A stretch of 64,000 nt of DNA from Leguminivora glycinivorella (GCF_023078275.1 NC_062971.1:18662001-18726000), one strand, 5' to 3'. Shown: positions 21,764-33,688, numbered from the stretch's first letter. Numbers and translations: made by a program. The notes: generated by a model from the sequence alone, not told the origin.

Positions 21764-21927
21764 GTAGTACATTACGATACAAGTGCGTAAAAGAGGAAGT
21801 TCGAAACGAGTGGCGATAAATTAAAACACGACCGAAGGGAGTGTTTTCAATCGACACGAGTTACTTATTTCCTTAGTTAGTTATTTCCTTTTCGCACGTG
21901 TATCGTACGACGTTCTACAGTACAGAT
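21764..21927. mobile_element. MITE with ACGATACA ends
   Basis: ACGATACAAGTGCG at 21774-21787 and the complement at 21893-21906 agree at 13 of 14 bases. Inner words CGAAACGAGTGGCGAT and ATCGACACGAGTT also pair inversely around AACACGACCGAAGGGAGTGTT. This gives a multi-layer foldback about 160 bp long without coding capacity. Confidence 0.65.
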
Positions 21928-22089
21928 GAGACTCTGAAGTTTCGACCTGGAATATAATGAACCACTTCTCGCACTGGTGCGTAAAATAACACCATTTGTT
22001 CTGAAAATTAATAATGCGCGTACCAGTCATTAAAGAAAGTTATGAAATAATAAGGAACCCTTTATCTTATTATACTAACATACACAAAA

Positions 22090-22140
22090 CAAAAAACATT
22101 GTTTTTAATTTTCGGTGTCAAACAAGCATACGGTCCGCAA
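22090..22140 (-). repeat. LINE-tail fragment
   Basis: CGGTGTCAAACAAGCATACG at 22116-22135, preceded by a T-rich run, is the minus-strand form of a LINE tail seen better at 26468-26502 and, in plus orientation, at 29343-29449. Confidence 0.5.
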
Positions 22141-22811
22141 AAGCAATAAGAAAAATTGTGTCTATACGAGCTCGATGTAACTCAATGTCATAGCTGTTTC
22201 GTAGTCAAGGAAGCCAAGGAAGGTTCCTACCTCAAAAAGGCTTATGTTATGGATACTCAGGCAAAAATATGTGTAATCATCAATAATTATTAATAGTCTT
22301 GAACAGAGTTTAAACTTCCAAATTCGAATAGGAATCACTCGTTCGCTACCTGCGTCCGCGCATGAATAGGTGAGCTTTTGTTTGTTTTAACTTAACCACG
22401 AGTTAGCCCGAGTTGACAAACCGACGAATACATTATGGTAATAGCCTGGCAAAGAATTTGTGTAAGGACTTGCGGGTTTGTTTTTTAACTCTTATCTTAA
22501 AGGTTTTATGCTAAATAAGTTTATTGAAAATAAACATGTTTTGAAGATGTTTAAACTAATGTTAGCCTTTTTATAAGAAAATTAAAATGAATCGTTCAAA
22601 AACAAGACTTTCATTTAGCACAACTAAAATAGATAATGGGAGATATCTAAATATTAAAGTTACACTATACTCTTTATCATTGACTTCATTTTAACGTAAA
22701 ATAAACTCAGGAATAACAACTTGCGTATTTCATGATAACAGACTTTTGGTTGCTTTCAAGTTCTCCCTGTACTAACTTACTGTCGAAATACAAGCATTTA
22801 AATTGAGAATT
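22141..22811. other. Noncoding stretch before the RTE element
   Basis: No gene is visible. AT-rich with no structure I can support. Confidence 0.35.
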
Positions 22812-24226
22812 TATTTTTATTATTATTAATAGCCTACATGGTGTCCCACTGCTGGGCAAAGGCCTTCCCCATGGATCTCCATCCGTCACGGTCTTGAGCA
22901 ATCTCCGACCAGTCGCTAAGATATGCGTCCAGGTCATCCCGCCATCTCTGCCTAGGTCTGCCAGATCCTCGCCCGTCTTGCGGCACCCAGACCGTGGCAA
23001 TTTTTGCCCACCTCTGCGGATGCATGCGACAGACATGGCCGGCCCAGTCCCATTTCAGCTTGGCGGTCTTAACTCCAACATCAGTAATGCCTGTTTTAGA
23101 GCGCAGCGTAGAGTTACGGATTCTGTCAATCCGTTTTACTCCTAGCATACTGCGCTCCATGGCTCTTTGGCAAACCTTCAATTTGGTCTTTTGCGCCTTG
23201 GTAAGTGACCACGTTTGAGCACCATAGGTTAGGACAGGCAGGATGCACATGTCGACGAGTCTCCGTTTTAAGGTCAGAGGAAGGTCGCCCTTCATCAGTT
23301 CCTTCATAGACCAATAGCTCCTCCACGCGTTTTGGATCCGTCTTTCGACTTCTTTGTCCTGTCTATGGCTGAAGGAAACTAATTGGCCTAGGTACAGATA
23401 CTCGTCGACATATTTTATTGCCTGCCCATCTACCTCGACCCTATGTTTTGTGCTGTTGGTCATTATTTGCGTCTTGGTCCTGTTCATTGTAAGACCAACT
23501 TGAAGGCTTGCTGAGCTCAGATCTTGAAGCATTACTTGGAGCTCTCGGGCTGATGAGGAAAACAAGACAATGTCATCGGCAAACCGGAGATTTGTAAGTC
23601 TTCGGTCGCCAACGACAATGCCCTTGCCTTCCCAGCGAACCGCCAAGCTTCTAAATATATTTTCAAGGGTGCTTGTGAAGAGTTTTGGGGATAGCGGGTC
23701 CCCCTGTTTCACGCCTCTTGCGATTTTGAACGGCTGGCCGGTGGATTGCAGTTTTATAGTGGCTGTACTATTATCGTAAAAGGATTTTAGAAGATGTATA
23801 TATGTGGATTCGATTTCTTGATGGTGAAGTGCGGTAAATATTGAATCATGGGTAATACTGTCGAAGGCCTTTGTGTAGTCCACAAAGGCTAGGTAAAGGG
23901 GTGTTTTGTATTCGTGGCTCTTCTCTATAATTTGATTAAGTGTTTGAAGGTGATCCGTTGTTGAGAAACCAGGACGGAATCCGGCCTGTTCAGGGGGTTT
24001 GTTTTTATCTAATTGGCCAACAATGCGATGTTCTATTATTTTAATAAACGTTTTGTAAAGGTGGGAAACAAGACTTATAGGGCGATAATTATTAATATTG
24101 CTCTTTTCACCCTTTTTGTGGAGTAATATTATGTTGGCATGTGTCATCTGTTTAGGTATTTTTCCGGTTTGCAATATGTTATTAAATAATTTATTATGTG
24201 CCTTAATGTGTTTTGAGTCTCAACTA
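22812..24226 (-). mobile_element. 5'-truncated RTE-clade LINE
   Basis: The element is read on the minus strand. Coding sequence stops at 22834 and is followed within a few bases by an ATTAATAATAATAA tail, matching the very short 3' end and trinucleotide tail of RTE LINEs. The 5' end is cut at about 24224, inside the reverse-transcriptase domain, where an in-frame TGA precedes the homologous reading. The endonuclease and N-terminal part are absent. A foldback MITE (about 24275-24690) begins directly beyond the truncated end. I could not see a convincing target duplication. Confidence 0.85.
22834..24224 (-). CDS. RTE reverse transcriptase, partial, frame open
   Basis: The enzyme would copy element RNA into DNA at a nicked target. 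The frame is open for about 460 codons with no stop. Counting from the TTG at 24174, it shows NNYRPISLV at 28-36, the first catalytic aspartate in LAFVDYTKAFD at about 99, and GVKQGDPLSP at 154-163. The catalytic FADD is at 198-201. It continues with WDWAGHVCRM and a GRPRQRW word to the C-terminal FAQQWD. These words are those of the RTE C-terminal region. No ATG starts the frame because the 5' end is truncated, so the endonuclease domain is missing and the copy cannot be autonomous. The lack of stops suggests a fairly young insertion. A second, different RTE copy is at 42.6 kb. Confidence 0.9.
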
Positions 24227-24274
24227 ACGATAAATGGAGGAGAAGAGTACCTAAGTCTAAACGGGCAATACCTC

Positions 24275-24690
24275 AGCAATTCTCTTAAGTTTAGTACATC
24301 TGGATTTTGGTATAAATTGGTAGGCTGGTCGACTTCATGATGCTGAGTAAGATCTACCAGGATTCCCAAAATGTCCCAGGAAGTTTATAACACATACATA
24401 CCTTTTTTTGTTACAATAAATGTAGGTATAGAAATCGGGTACCAAAACAGGAAAGTTACATACAAACCTGTGGGCCTAGTGAAAAAGGGTATAACTCAAA
24501 TTGACTCGGTGAAAAAGGGCACAAGTCCCACCTCAGACTTGTGACCTTTTTCACCGAGTCAATTTGAGTTATACCCTTTTTCACTAGGCCCACAGAAACT
24601 TCCTAGGACATTTTCCTGGGACAGAGCCTACCAATTTTGGCCAAAATCGAAGACCAGCTAATGTAGAAACTCTTTGAGAATTTCTCACCT
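24275..24690. mobile_element. Large foldback MITE, layered inverted repeats
   Basis: The core arms 24468-24527 and 24536-24595 are 60 bp with one mismatch and an eight-base loop. They contain TATAACTCAAATTGACTCGG. Outside them, ATGTCCCAGGAAGTTT-type words (24365-24386 versus 24596-24620) and AAATTGGTAGGCT (24314-24326 versus its exact complement 24625-24637) continue the inverted pairing outward. Still weaker pairing (ATTCTC, GATTTTGG) reaches about 24275 and 24690. The outer layers are more diverged than the core, and the left arm carries extra sequence. No protein is encoded. The minus-strand frame at 24603-24794 spans its edge. Confidence 0.75.
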
Positions 24691-24752
24691 GAGAGCCGAT
24701 ACAGATGGACTGTGACTGCGACGCTACTGTAACTCGTATGGGAACTGTACGC

Positions 24753-25024
24753 CATTAAATAAATAATACTTAAATAAATAAATATTGGGGACACCTTACA
24801 CAGACCAACTTAGCCCCAAACTAAGCAAAGCTTGTACTATGGGTGCTAAGCGACGATATACATACTTAAATAGATTAATACATACTTAAATACATAGAAA
24901 ACATCCCTAACTCAGGGACAAATATCTGTGCTCATCACACAAATAAATGCCCTTACCGGGATTCGAACCCAGGTCCGCGGCTTAGCAGGCAGGGTCACTA
25001 CCGGCTGAGCCGGACCGGTCGTCA
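24753..25024 (-). mobile_element. tRNA-derived SINE, near full length
   Basis: On the minus strand it starts with GACGACCGGTCCGGCTCAGC and has a B-box GGTTCGAATCCC at about 24960. It continues with GTGTGATGAGCACAGATATT and GTATATCGTCGCTTAGCACC and ends CCCCAATATTTATTTATTTA. A pol III-type head joined to an unrelated body and an A/T-repeat tail defines a tRNA-derived SINE. It is the best guide copy for the interrupted SINE at 10954-11605. Copies at 30399 and 59641 belong to a related subfamily. Confidence 0.85.
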
Positions 25025-26186
25025 ACGTGCAACGCATCAAACGTCGACGTGCAGTTTCCATAAAATTGCAGTGTGATAGAAGTCCATCTGTATCGCCCTA
25101 AGTGTTGCAATAAATGAAACATTTCATAAACACTCGCATCGTGTCAGCGCGAGATACCGCCGTGCCAACTTCGAACAGCGAGACATTTATAAAGGCCCGA
25201 TGACACTTGAGACCGTTTGGAAACGCATCACCGATAACGGCCGTTGTCAAAGACGCCGATATGTTATAATTCAGCCTTTATCTCACCTGTCCGGTTTGAG
25301 AAGCTGTGATAACAGACTTTTGTGCTTAATTATGGACATGATTGTAATGCTAGTTGCGACCCGGGACTTCGCTCGACTTAAAATGTGCACTTGCTTCACT
25401 ACACTTTACATCCTCAAGCAGGTGTTTGGACTTAGCCTAGTGGATCACTAAGGAACTGTCACTAGTCTTCACTTGGTTAATAATACTTACTATAGAGTTT
25501 TTTACAAAACGAACACAAGCATAATTATGTTAGTTGTAGTGCGAAAAGATTTGCGTTTGTATTCGTATTATTACGTAAACGTACGAATGTGTCATGCAGT
25601 CATGCTATTTCAGTCCGTCTCAATACAAGATGTACTGACATTGACTGTCCTAGCATGACAAATACGAACGTTTCCGGAAAAATACGAAGGAAACCCTTTT
25701 CGCACTACATCTGTATCTGTATCTGTGTATTAAAGTAATATGTATAGCGAGGCATCATAAATACCTTTAATAAGTGCCTCTCTCTCATTCAAATACCGTA
25801 TACCTCATTTCGGGTATTACCTGTAACAAAAAAAAAATACATTAGTATAATAATCACCAAGACGGCGTACCTATATCGCAGAGGGAAAGAGCTTAGTGTT
25901 GTCGCACGTTCAAAAGCAATATGAACCAATTTGTGAGCAGTCACGGATCAAATTTTAACCAAAATGTTTGCAATATAAAGTCCACAATGGTTTCAGTTGA
26001 CCCTTTTTGTAAATACGTTTTTGTTTTATGGGTCGTATTGTTTACGAACAGTAGGAACGCGGGTATACAAATTTCACGCCAATATGACAACGGAGTAAAC
26101 TAGAGAGTAGGTTATGGCCACACTTAATGCGGAAAGGAGTTGTATCCAATTTTTTTTTCATGCACTTAGTGTGTCAAAATGGCTAA
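25025..26186. other. Noncoding stretch, small frames only
   Basis: Three plus-strand frames of 60-83 codons (25200-25451, 25473-25658, 25921-26103) show no domain or codon pattern that I trust. GTGCGAAAAGATTTGCG at 25538 and TTTTCGCACTACATC at 25699 form a weak inverted repeat and may mark an old insertion. Confidence 0.35.
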
Positions 26187-26739
26187 CTCATAAGCAGACA
26201 TCGGATTCCGTGGGGCGAAACTTCTTGACAGCTAGGGACTTCCTATATCGATAAACTCATTTATCGATACTAGTTCTATATACTAGTGACCGCCCCCAAC
26301 ATTGTGTGTGTTTTTTGTAACTATTGTTCTGAAGACCAGTAATCAGTATGAAATTCATACATAACGTCTAAAATAAATAGCGTCGAAATAAATTGTGACG
26401 AGTAAACTTTTGAAAACGTTTTCAAAAAAGAAGAAGAAAATTGAGTTCTTAATTTATTAAATACTGATTTTTTTTATACTACGTCGGTGGCAACCAAGCA
26501 TACGGTCCGGTGCGGTGGATAGCGGTTACCGTAACCATATTTATGTCCATAGGTTACGGTAACCTGCAACTCAAACAGTGTCACATGCGCATACTCTTTT
26601 AATAAAAAAATATTTTCTAAGCAAACCTTTGTGTGATCACTAGTATTTAGAACTAGTATCGATAAATGAGTTTATCGATCTAGAAAGTCCCTAGCTGTCA
26701 AGAAGTTTCGCCCCACGGAATCCGATGTCTGCTCATAAG
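26187..26739. mobile_element. hAT-type MITE, 537 bp, 8-bp TSD, 95-bp TIRs
   Basis: Direct repeats CTCATAAG flank the unit at 26187-26194 and 26732-26739, matching the hAT target preference nTnnnnAn. The termini start with CAGACATCGG. Arms 26195-26289 and 26637-26731 pair over about 95 bp with three mismatches. Each arm contains its own short palindrome TATCGATAAACTCATTTATCGATA. The interior has no transposase. It carries a LINE-tail fragment (26468-26502) and a GGTTACCGTAACC / GGTTACGGTAACC pair (26524-26564). It would need an hAT transposase in trans. Confidence 0.9.
26468..26502 (-). repeat. LINE-tail fragment inside the hAT MITE
   Basis: TATACTACGTCGGTGGCAAC followed by AAGCATACGGTCCG is the complement of the tail seen at about 29390-29449 (plus). 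It may have been inserted into, or captured by, the MITE. Confidence 0.55.
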
Positions 26740-27435
26740 CGAGTAGATAAGTATAGACGACGCTGAATTAATTATTTACTATTTGATCAACTTACAGTGA
26801 CAATGTGAAAAAAAGGTACCTATTCGTCAGCATCCTTAATTCTATAATGCAGATAAGTACCTACTTACAGTTATTATTATAATGTGAGTAGCATAAAATG
26901 TGGTTTCTAGAGTGAAGCCCATTATTTTCCTATAAATATGCTATTCTACATATTCTTATCTACTTTCCATTAAGTAAAAGCGTTAAGCTAAAAGTCAATA
27001 TTGTTTTACGACTTAGTATAATAACTGGCAAACAAGACATTATTATGAGTTATAGTTTAAGTCATATTTGGCCTATGGTTGGTTTAAAGCTATTGGTCTT
27101 AAGTGCCGCTGCGTTCCGCTTGTATACGTCGTTTAAGGGAAGGTGGCGTATGTTGCGCCGTGTCAGGAAAAGGTTATAAGTGTTGTTACAATCCTAATAA
27201 TCGTAAGTTGTTTTAGAGCGTGCCTATGTGTGGGGTCTGCAATTGCTAATATATCTAAAACTAAAGGTTAGACCTCTTTCCTCTACAATTAAACAAAAAC
27301 ATTTATTGGCGGGTAGAGTCTAAATAGCAGCGTTTCAGGTTTATTAACGTTTCTGTTGTTCTAAATATTTGAATATTTTAAAATACGTTAAGACATTAAA
27401 CTCTATTTACTTAGTTCCCTGAAGTAAAGTAGTGC
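26740..27435. other. Noncoding stretch, nothing identified
   Basis: AT-rich with no supported gene. A less AT-rich part lies at 27100-27180. Confidence 0.35.
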
Positions 27436-27500
27436 AGTAATGGACGGAAAAACGTGGAAAGCAAGGGGGAGAGCCCTTTGCCTAACACTGGCAAATAAAT
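27436..27500 (+). pseudogene. Tiny RTE LINE 3' remnant
   Basis: GAGAGCCCTTTGCCTAACACTGG near 27469-27491 is a diverged version of the GAGGCCTTTGCCCAACAGTGG end seen at 1305-1325. It is preceded by ATGGACGGAAAAACGTGGA, in the place of the usual RDRDAW stretch. Only the last few dozen bases survive. Confidence 0.5.
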
Positions 27501-28434
27501 ATGACAATTATTTCTATGTTTTAAATAAGCATAGTTATATATTAAAACGCACTTACTTAAAAAGCTCTTACTTATATACCTAACATTTTACACATAAGAA
27601 AATTGGCAAAAACAACAAATGTCATGAAATCCGCAAAAGCAACGAAATCGCTCATCCGCTGCCACAGAGCCCCGCCTTACCCAAATACCGCGTTCGTGCT
27701 TTCCACAAATGCCGACACAATACACCGGCCCAATCGCGATGTGTTAATATTATTTACGGCGGAACCATTTCGCAACGGAAATGTACTATGGAAATAATTG
27801 CAATTGTCTGAAATGTTCGGAGCGGTGTCAGTGGAAAACGGACGGGGCTTTGCGTCTCGACCTTTGGCTAATGCCAATAGAGTTACATTTTGACTGGAGG
27901 TGAAGTCCTTACGACAGATGTGCTTGTATGATAGCTGAAGTGATGCTGGTAGTTAAGGAAAAGCGAAGTAGGTTTTTGGAACTGATTAATTACCTTTGTA
28001 TGTATTTGTTTCGAAGTAAAAGTATTTGTAAAGTTTATGGAAAGCACTAATTAATAATATTTATATAAAAAATTCAACATATAACTTTATTGTTAACTTT
28101 AGTTCAATTTTATTATAAAATGAACAAATTAACATAAACCAAAACTAGTTAAGTTAGATCGACTAATATGCCGCATTATTAAAACGTTGCTGTATTACCA
28201 CTCCATTATAAATATTGAATATTTGAGGCTTTTTATGAAAGTCGAGAATAGGGTAAAAAAATATAGGGTAGGTAATTTGTGGCATTATAGAAAAGTAATA
28301 AATATACCGCCCTTGAATATCCCAAATTGACAACCACTGCTTGCTATATTCCCTTGACGTCCATAATTAACAAGGCAGATAATTAAAATTCACAATATAT
28401 TCATCGTTTACAAGGAAGAGCTGTGTACAAGGAA
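27501..28434. other. Noncoding stretch, nothing identified
   Basis: The overlapping frames at 27603-27797 (plus) and 27677-27877 (minus) lie in a moderately GC-rich patch, but neither has a recognisable domain. The rest is AT-rich. Confidence 0.35.
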
Positions 28435-28513
28435 AGGGCTGCACCGCATGACATATCGATAATTGTCCGACTAGAATCGATTATTTATAATATCGATTCA
28501 CAGGTGCATCCCT
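28435..28513. mobile_element. Small MITE with GGGCTGCACC ends
   Basis: AGGGCTGCACC at 28435-28445 faces GGTGCATCCCT at 28503-28513. Inner ATATCGATAA and ATATCGATT words also pair. It is about 79 bp long. The ends resemble those of hAT MITEs known from other insects, but no eight-base duplication is visible. Confidence 0.5.
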
Positions 28514-29342
28514 AGCAGTTTAGGTAACGGCATCCTGGGTGGCTTCTTAGGTATTTATTAGGGGTAATATAAGCTGATGTTAGTCGAAGGAAGGAATATA
28601 CATAAAACCATACCATCTCACCATACCACCTGAAATATGTTTGTATGTTTTACTTACAATAATATAGCTAATATACAGAAGGTTATATCATTCTATAAAT
28701 TACATAGTTAATATTTTTATTTTAATATATTAACCTAACGAAATAAAAATTTACAGTGCCCCTGAAGAACAAATCAAACATATCCTAGATGTACATATCG
28801 TTTTGCAAATTTATGTGATTGATTATTTTATAACACCATATAAATGATCAATTTTCTCACCATAATAACTACCTTAGCCCTTTCAATAGACCCGTTACAT
28901 AAATCCTAAAGACGTCAGAATGGATACTGTGTGGAACTTTCTAAACAGCCTCCATCGATAAAATTAGCCAGCTATATAGGAACGAACAAACTAACAAACG
29001 TCATAACAAGCCCTGACATTTGCAGTACAAGGAACATTATTCATCGGCATTGTCTAAGGCCGCTTACAAGCGTGCGATTGTAGATACGACATTAACGGTA
29101 AGGCCCACGCGGCTAAGGGTGGCTACATAAGGGCTTGTGCTTGTCCATTAAACGAGTTTTTGCCAATAGTAGGTTGTAAACAAGAAATTAACAAGAAAAG
29201 CTATTTTGACATGAAATCCTGGTGTGTTTACTATCGACTCGATCAATAAAGATAACATTCACGCCACTAATTAGAACCCTTATTTAACGCAAGTCAATTA
29301 TTATTGATAATGCTAAAGCTTTAACAAAAGTACGGTGTGTAA
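28514..29342. other. Noncoding stretch, nothing identified
   Basis: AT-rich with no supported gene or element. Confidence 0.35.
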
Positions 29343-29449
29343 GGGTCGGCAACTCTCTGGAGTGGCAAGCGTCCATAGGTGATTGCTTCATCAGGCGGGC
29401 CATATGATATGTTTCCCACTGACGTAGTATAAAAAAATCGCTAAGCGAT
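29343..29449 (+). repeat. 5'-truncated LINE tail
   Basis: GGGTCGGCAACTCTCTGGAG, CGTCCATAGGTGATTGCTTC, ATCAGGCGGGCC and CACTGACGTAGTATAAAAAAA appear in order. From memory this is the 3' end of a very common lepidopteran LINE with an A-rich end. Related fragments are at 22090-22140, 26468-26502 and 53341-53440. Confidence 0.65.
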
Positions 29450-30398
29450 TACAGTAATTCTCAGGAATTCTTTCAATAATGTGTTCAAATAATTATGAAA
29501 GGAATCGCATAGCTACCGGCAGCCTAAGCTAGATGTGCGAGCTTCGCGCTTGTCGCGGTCTGAGGAGCGGTCATTTGTGCTATATTATCACACTTTGAGC
29601 CTTGCCTACGCCGTAACAAGACGATTCCTGGACGAGCTGTGTACAGAATGCCGGGAATTCTACATTTTCTATGCGCTTTAAAAATAGTTTTAGGAAGGTC
29701 GTTACGTTACGTATTTATAATAATAAAATAGCCTTTCATTCATCATAGTAAAACTATGAAATAATTACATTTACATACCGGAAGGGCACCAAATAAACAT
29801 CTTAACTAATCGAATCTGTCACAGTCATATCAACCATCTTCTCTTTTTAATAGAAAAAAATATTTTAGGCCTATTCTATGTTACACTGTCATCAGAATTG
29901 TTACGAGTTACGTGGCTACGATTGTTTGGTCTAAGGGATTCCAAACATTTATAAAAACTAAAATTTATAATAAATCAATTCATTTTATTTACTTTACTAT
30001 TAGTTCATACATTTTATCTACAAATAAATATCAATGTTGCTGCACCCTGTACAAAACATGAGTTTATTCTACGAGATCGGTCCTCGTTACGTAAATACAA
30101 TATTTTACTAGAAATCACTGCACAGGGGGTAATAGAAAACTGGCAATCACGATGACAACAAATCACAAGCATTTTACTAGGCACGTGCAATCAGACACTT
30201 TCGAAACCTTTTTGTTTGAACACATTATGCCTTGAAACATACATACAGTGAGATAATAATATGTATTGTGACATTTGTGACCCAGCAGCGTTGAATGGTT
30301 GTAAAATATCACACTTTATCCAAGAACTATAAAGAACTAGGTATAGTATAGTAGGTATTAAAAATTGACTTCGAAAAGTTGACACTTCAGTTATTAGG
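29450..30398. other. Noncoding stretch, nothing identified
   Basis: No supported gene. The 98-codon minus frame at 30191-30487 runs into the SINE tail and is not credible. Confidence 0.35.
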
Positions 30399-30678
30399 TA
30401 TAAATAAATAAATAATAATAATAATAAATAAATAAATATTATAGGACATGTCTTACACAGATTGACTGAGGTCCACGGTAAACTCAAGAAGGCTTGTGTT
30501 GTGGGTACTCAGACAACGATATATGTAATATATAAATACTTATATACATAGAAAACATCCATGACTCAGGAACAAATATCTGTGCTCATCACACAAATAA
30601 AATGCCCTTACCGGGATTCGAACCCGGGACCGCGGCGCAGCAGGCAGGGTCACTATCGACTGCGCCAGACCGGTCGTC
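30399..30678 (-). mobile_element. tRNA-derived SINE, full copy
   Basis: Minus-strand order: GACGACCGGTCTGGCGCAGT head, B-box GGGTTCGAATCCCGG, GTGTGATGAGCACAGATATT, CAACACAAGCCTTCTTGAG, then TCCTATAATATTTATTTATT with an A/T-repeat tail (30399-30437). The body differs from the 24753 copy in the second half, so this is a sister subfamily. The copy at 59641 shares these features. Confidence 0.85.
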
Positions 30679-32360
30679 TTATATTACGTTACCACGTTAG
30701 GTATATTACCTTACCACACAAATAAAAGTTCAGTAATCTATGTTCGATATGTGGAACTGTCGGACACCTACGACATAAACTAAGAAGACTGTTCAAATCA
30801 GACTGCCAAACGAATTCTAACTTTATTCCATCAAATAACGATTGCTATTAAAATCATAGTCGTATTGCATAGCAAAAGTATTTTGCTTAATGCAAGATTG
30901 ACGTCTTAAACCGTTATAATTCTAACCAGGACCCGACGTGTCAATCAATCGAATATGAAACTTAAAACAAAGGCATCAAAGATACTCACGAAAGCACATT
31001 ATAAAAGAACTATCGTGTTAGGGCAGTGTACTCAAAAGCATTGTCGATATTACGTGCAACACTACGCGTCGTTGTTTTTAAAATCGGAATGTGGTTTTCA
31101 AATTGGAAAACGTGTTTCGTTAAAAAACTTAAATTGTTTTTTTGCCAGCGTGCGGCGAATGTAGGTTTATAGTAAGTGGCTTTTTCAAGCTTTTATACTT
31201 CCATTGTAGATTTTCAAAAGCCAAATTTTCAAATGACATATATATGAACAAATTCTTGATACACATCTAATTTACTGACGGTGAATATAATTAATCAATT
31301 AATAAAATATTACTATTGATGTTTTGAGCACCGTGTAAACATCATGTAGAAAAACAAATCAGTCTTCAGTATAGCTTGTACCAAGAAATCAGCAAAGCAA
31401 AGTATTGTTTCTCCACTCTTATTTTCATTTACCACGCGAAAATATGATACATGTTGACACGTCATAAGAGTAAAATTATTACTTGAATAACTTTGCATCC
31501 AACAAGTCACCACTACCATTGTATTAAGACGGTGTTCGTTATATTATGCATAGATATTGGTTTTTATTCAAAACCACTGTAGTTTTGCGCTCTACAGGAC
31601 TCTTAACACATTGATATTAAGATTGATCTGCGTGTATAACAGCTGTGGAATGTGATATGAATCTGTGGTAAAGGAGTTATTGAATAGCTGAGAAATGCCG
31701 ACTCATACACAATTTGTAGACTTGTGATCGACGCGGCGGGGTGGCCTCGTAGTGATGTATGTAGAATAATATCGGTATTGCTATTATTAAGTTTGGGCTT
31801 TTATCCTATTTTTAAAAATAATACAAATTATAGAAGACTTATTCAAAACATTGTATTTATAATTTTACGATTACTGCACGTTCTAGTCTAGTTTAATTGT
31901 ATTTTGATTACTTATTACTATTTTGATACTTCCCGATAAAAATAGTTGTCTCAACAAATCTACTACTTACAGTAAAATTTACCGCTCTAACATCTAATGA
32001 ATCTAAAGGGTTTCTACAAAAATTACGAGCATATTAATATTACAGTTTCATTGACATACCTAATAGATATATGCAACCTAATGCAAATACAAATGTAATT
32101 GTTAATGAATAAGCTCACTATCTAATGAGAACAGATCTCAGAATACATACGTATGCCTTTATTAAGCGACTAAACAATATGGTCTATTGAATACAGCGAT
32201 GAATCGAACAATGAGAGGCGTATCGATGTTTCGTTACCTCATTCACATCACTAGTTCCGTGGTAGGTAAAGGAAGGTACCGCTAACACATTTTCAAATTA
32301 TGTTTAATAACAATTAATGCCACCAATTTATTTTTAAGTTCTTTTCACTTTCGTTGATAC
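30679..32360. other. Noncoding stretch, nothing identified
   Basis: AT-rich. Open frames of 60-70 codons on both strands show no motif. Confidence 0.35.
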
Positions 32361-32361
32361 T

Positions 32362-32880
32362 TTATGACAATAATATTAACATTGTTTTAGTATGAAAGTA
32401 TTTGAAAGCGATTCTATTCAAACCATCTAGTGCTGTCAACGTGAGAAAGTCTAGTGTGATGGGTCTTTGTATAAACAAAGGATAATAATCTGTCATTGTT
32501 GAATCAATAACGTTTAGAAACTTTGATTTACTTTTAATTGCATGTAATAATCTAGCACATTGCACATACAAATGCACCAATATGTAGGATTTTGTTAACG
32601 TATCTATGTTTTTATGTGGCAAATAACTCTGCACTTCTGTACCCGAATGTACAGCAGCCGTCTATTATCAAAGCTGGTACGTCTGAAGCAACTCCCTCTC
32701 TATAGAATGACCCCAATGGAGCCTTTCTTCAGCCCACCGATCCATATCTGTACACACTGACCTTTTACTTGTGAAAGCATTTACATTCACAAATAGAACA
32801 TGATCATTTTGATTTTCGAAGCACGTCGTAAATATGTTAGAGTTCAATAACGTCAGATGATGTTGATCGATTAAGGTCAT
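32362..32880 (-). other. Collinear unassigned open frames separated by three stops
   Basis: Minus-strand frames 32880-32668 (70 codons) and 32634-32362 (90 codons) lie in the same reading frame. They are separated only by TGATAATAG and a short open stretch. Read through, they would make about 170 codons. I recognise no domain. It could be a decayed gene piece, or chance in AT-rich DNA. Confidence 0.2.
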
Positions 32881-33688
32881 TTGATATCATTGATTCATTC
32901 ATTTCTGATGAAAGACGCGCACGAAGACACTTGCGAATATCGTCCTGCTTGTGATTGATATAAAATACTTTACAATAAAAAGCATTACTTATGATGATAC
33001 CTACTGGAAGATGTTATGAGGACTATGTGGCTGATAAAAAAAGAAAGACAAGGACGTAGTTAACATTTTACTAGTTACAATCAAGCTAAACGCTACAAGA
33101 TACTAAAATGTCTTAAGGTGTACAATGGGATGATACAATTACAGCAGTTTAGCGATTATTAGAGTTATATTTCACAGTAAATCTTAACAATAATTCAACA
33201 TAACATGTCCACAACTTCATATACTGGTTTCTGAGAAAGAATTTTATCATTGTATGTTACAGTTAGGTCGCGTACCGATTTTTATCAAACTTTTTGTGGA
33301 TATGAGCAGCGGAGTGGTTCTAATGTAGTTTTGTCTTCGTGAAGGCAATAACAAATGTAACAATAGGCCTCGGCACAGTGACTTGGAAATACCTTTAAGA
33401 CTTTCAATTATCTCAGCGGATAAAAAGCGAAGTACTTTTTTTTATAGAATAGGGCCACTTAATGCAATCGTCGTTTACACATGCTTTCTGTAAAAACCTT
33501 TCTTTTTATGCATTTCAGTTGCAAAACTATTTTCATCTTTTAGTCTTAAATATTCAATGATACATAACATATCATTACATTTATACATTGCATGATAAAG
33601 AGCATAAACACCTTAGGTACACAAAACATAAGTGTTCATCAAAAAAAAAACGACACTATTACTAGTATCGTAAAAAATACAACATAGG
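32881..33688. other. Noncoding stretch, nothing identified
   Basis: AT-rich with no supported gene or element. Confidence 0.35.

Noticed and set aside
22834..24224. Host gene for a telomerase-like or domesticated reverse transcriptase
   Set aside because: The truncated 5' end, RTE-specific C-terminal words and the trinucleotide tail identify an ordinary LINE copy.
24950..25024. tRNA gene on the minus strand
   Set aside because: The pol III-type head continues into the shared SINE body seen in three other copies in this window.
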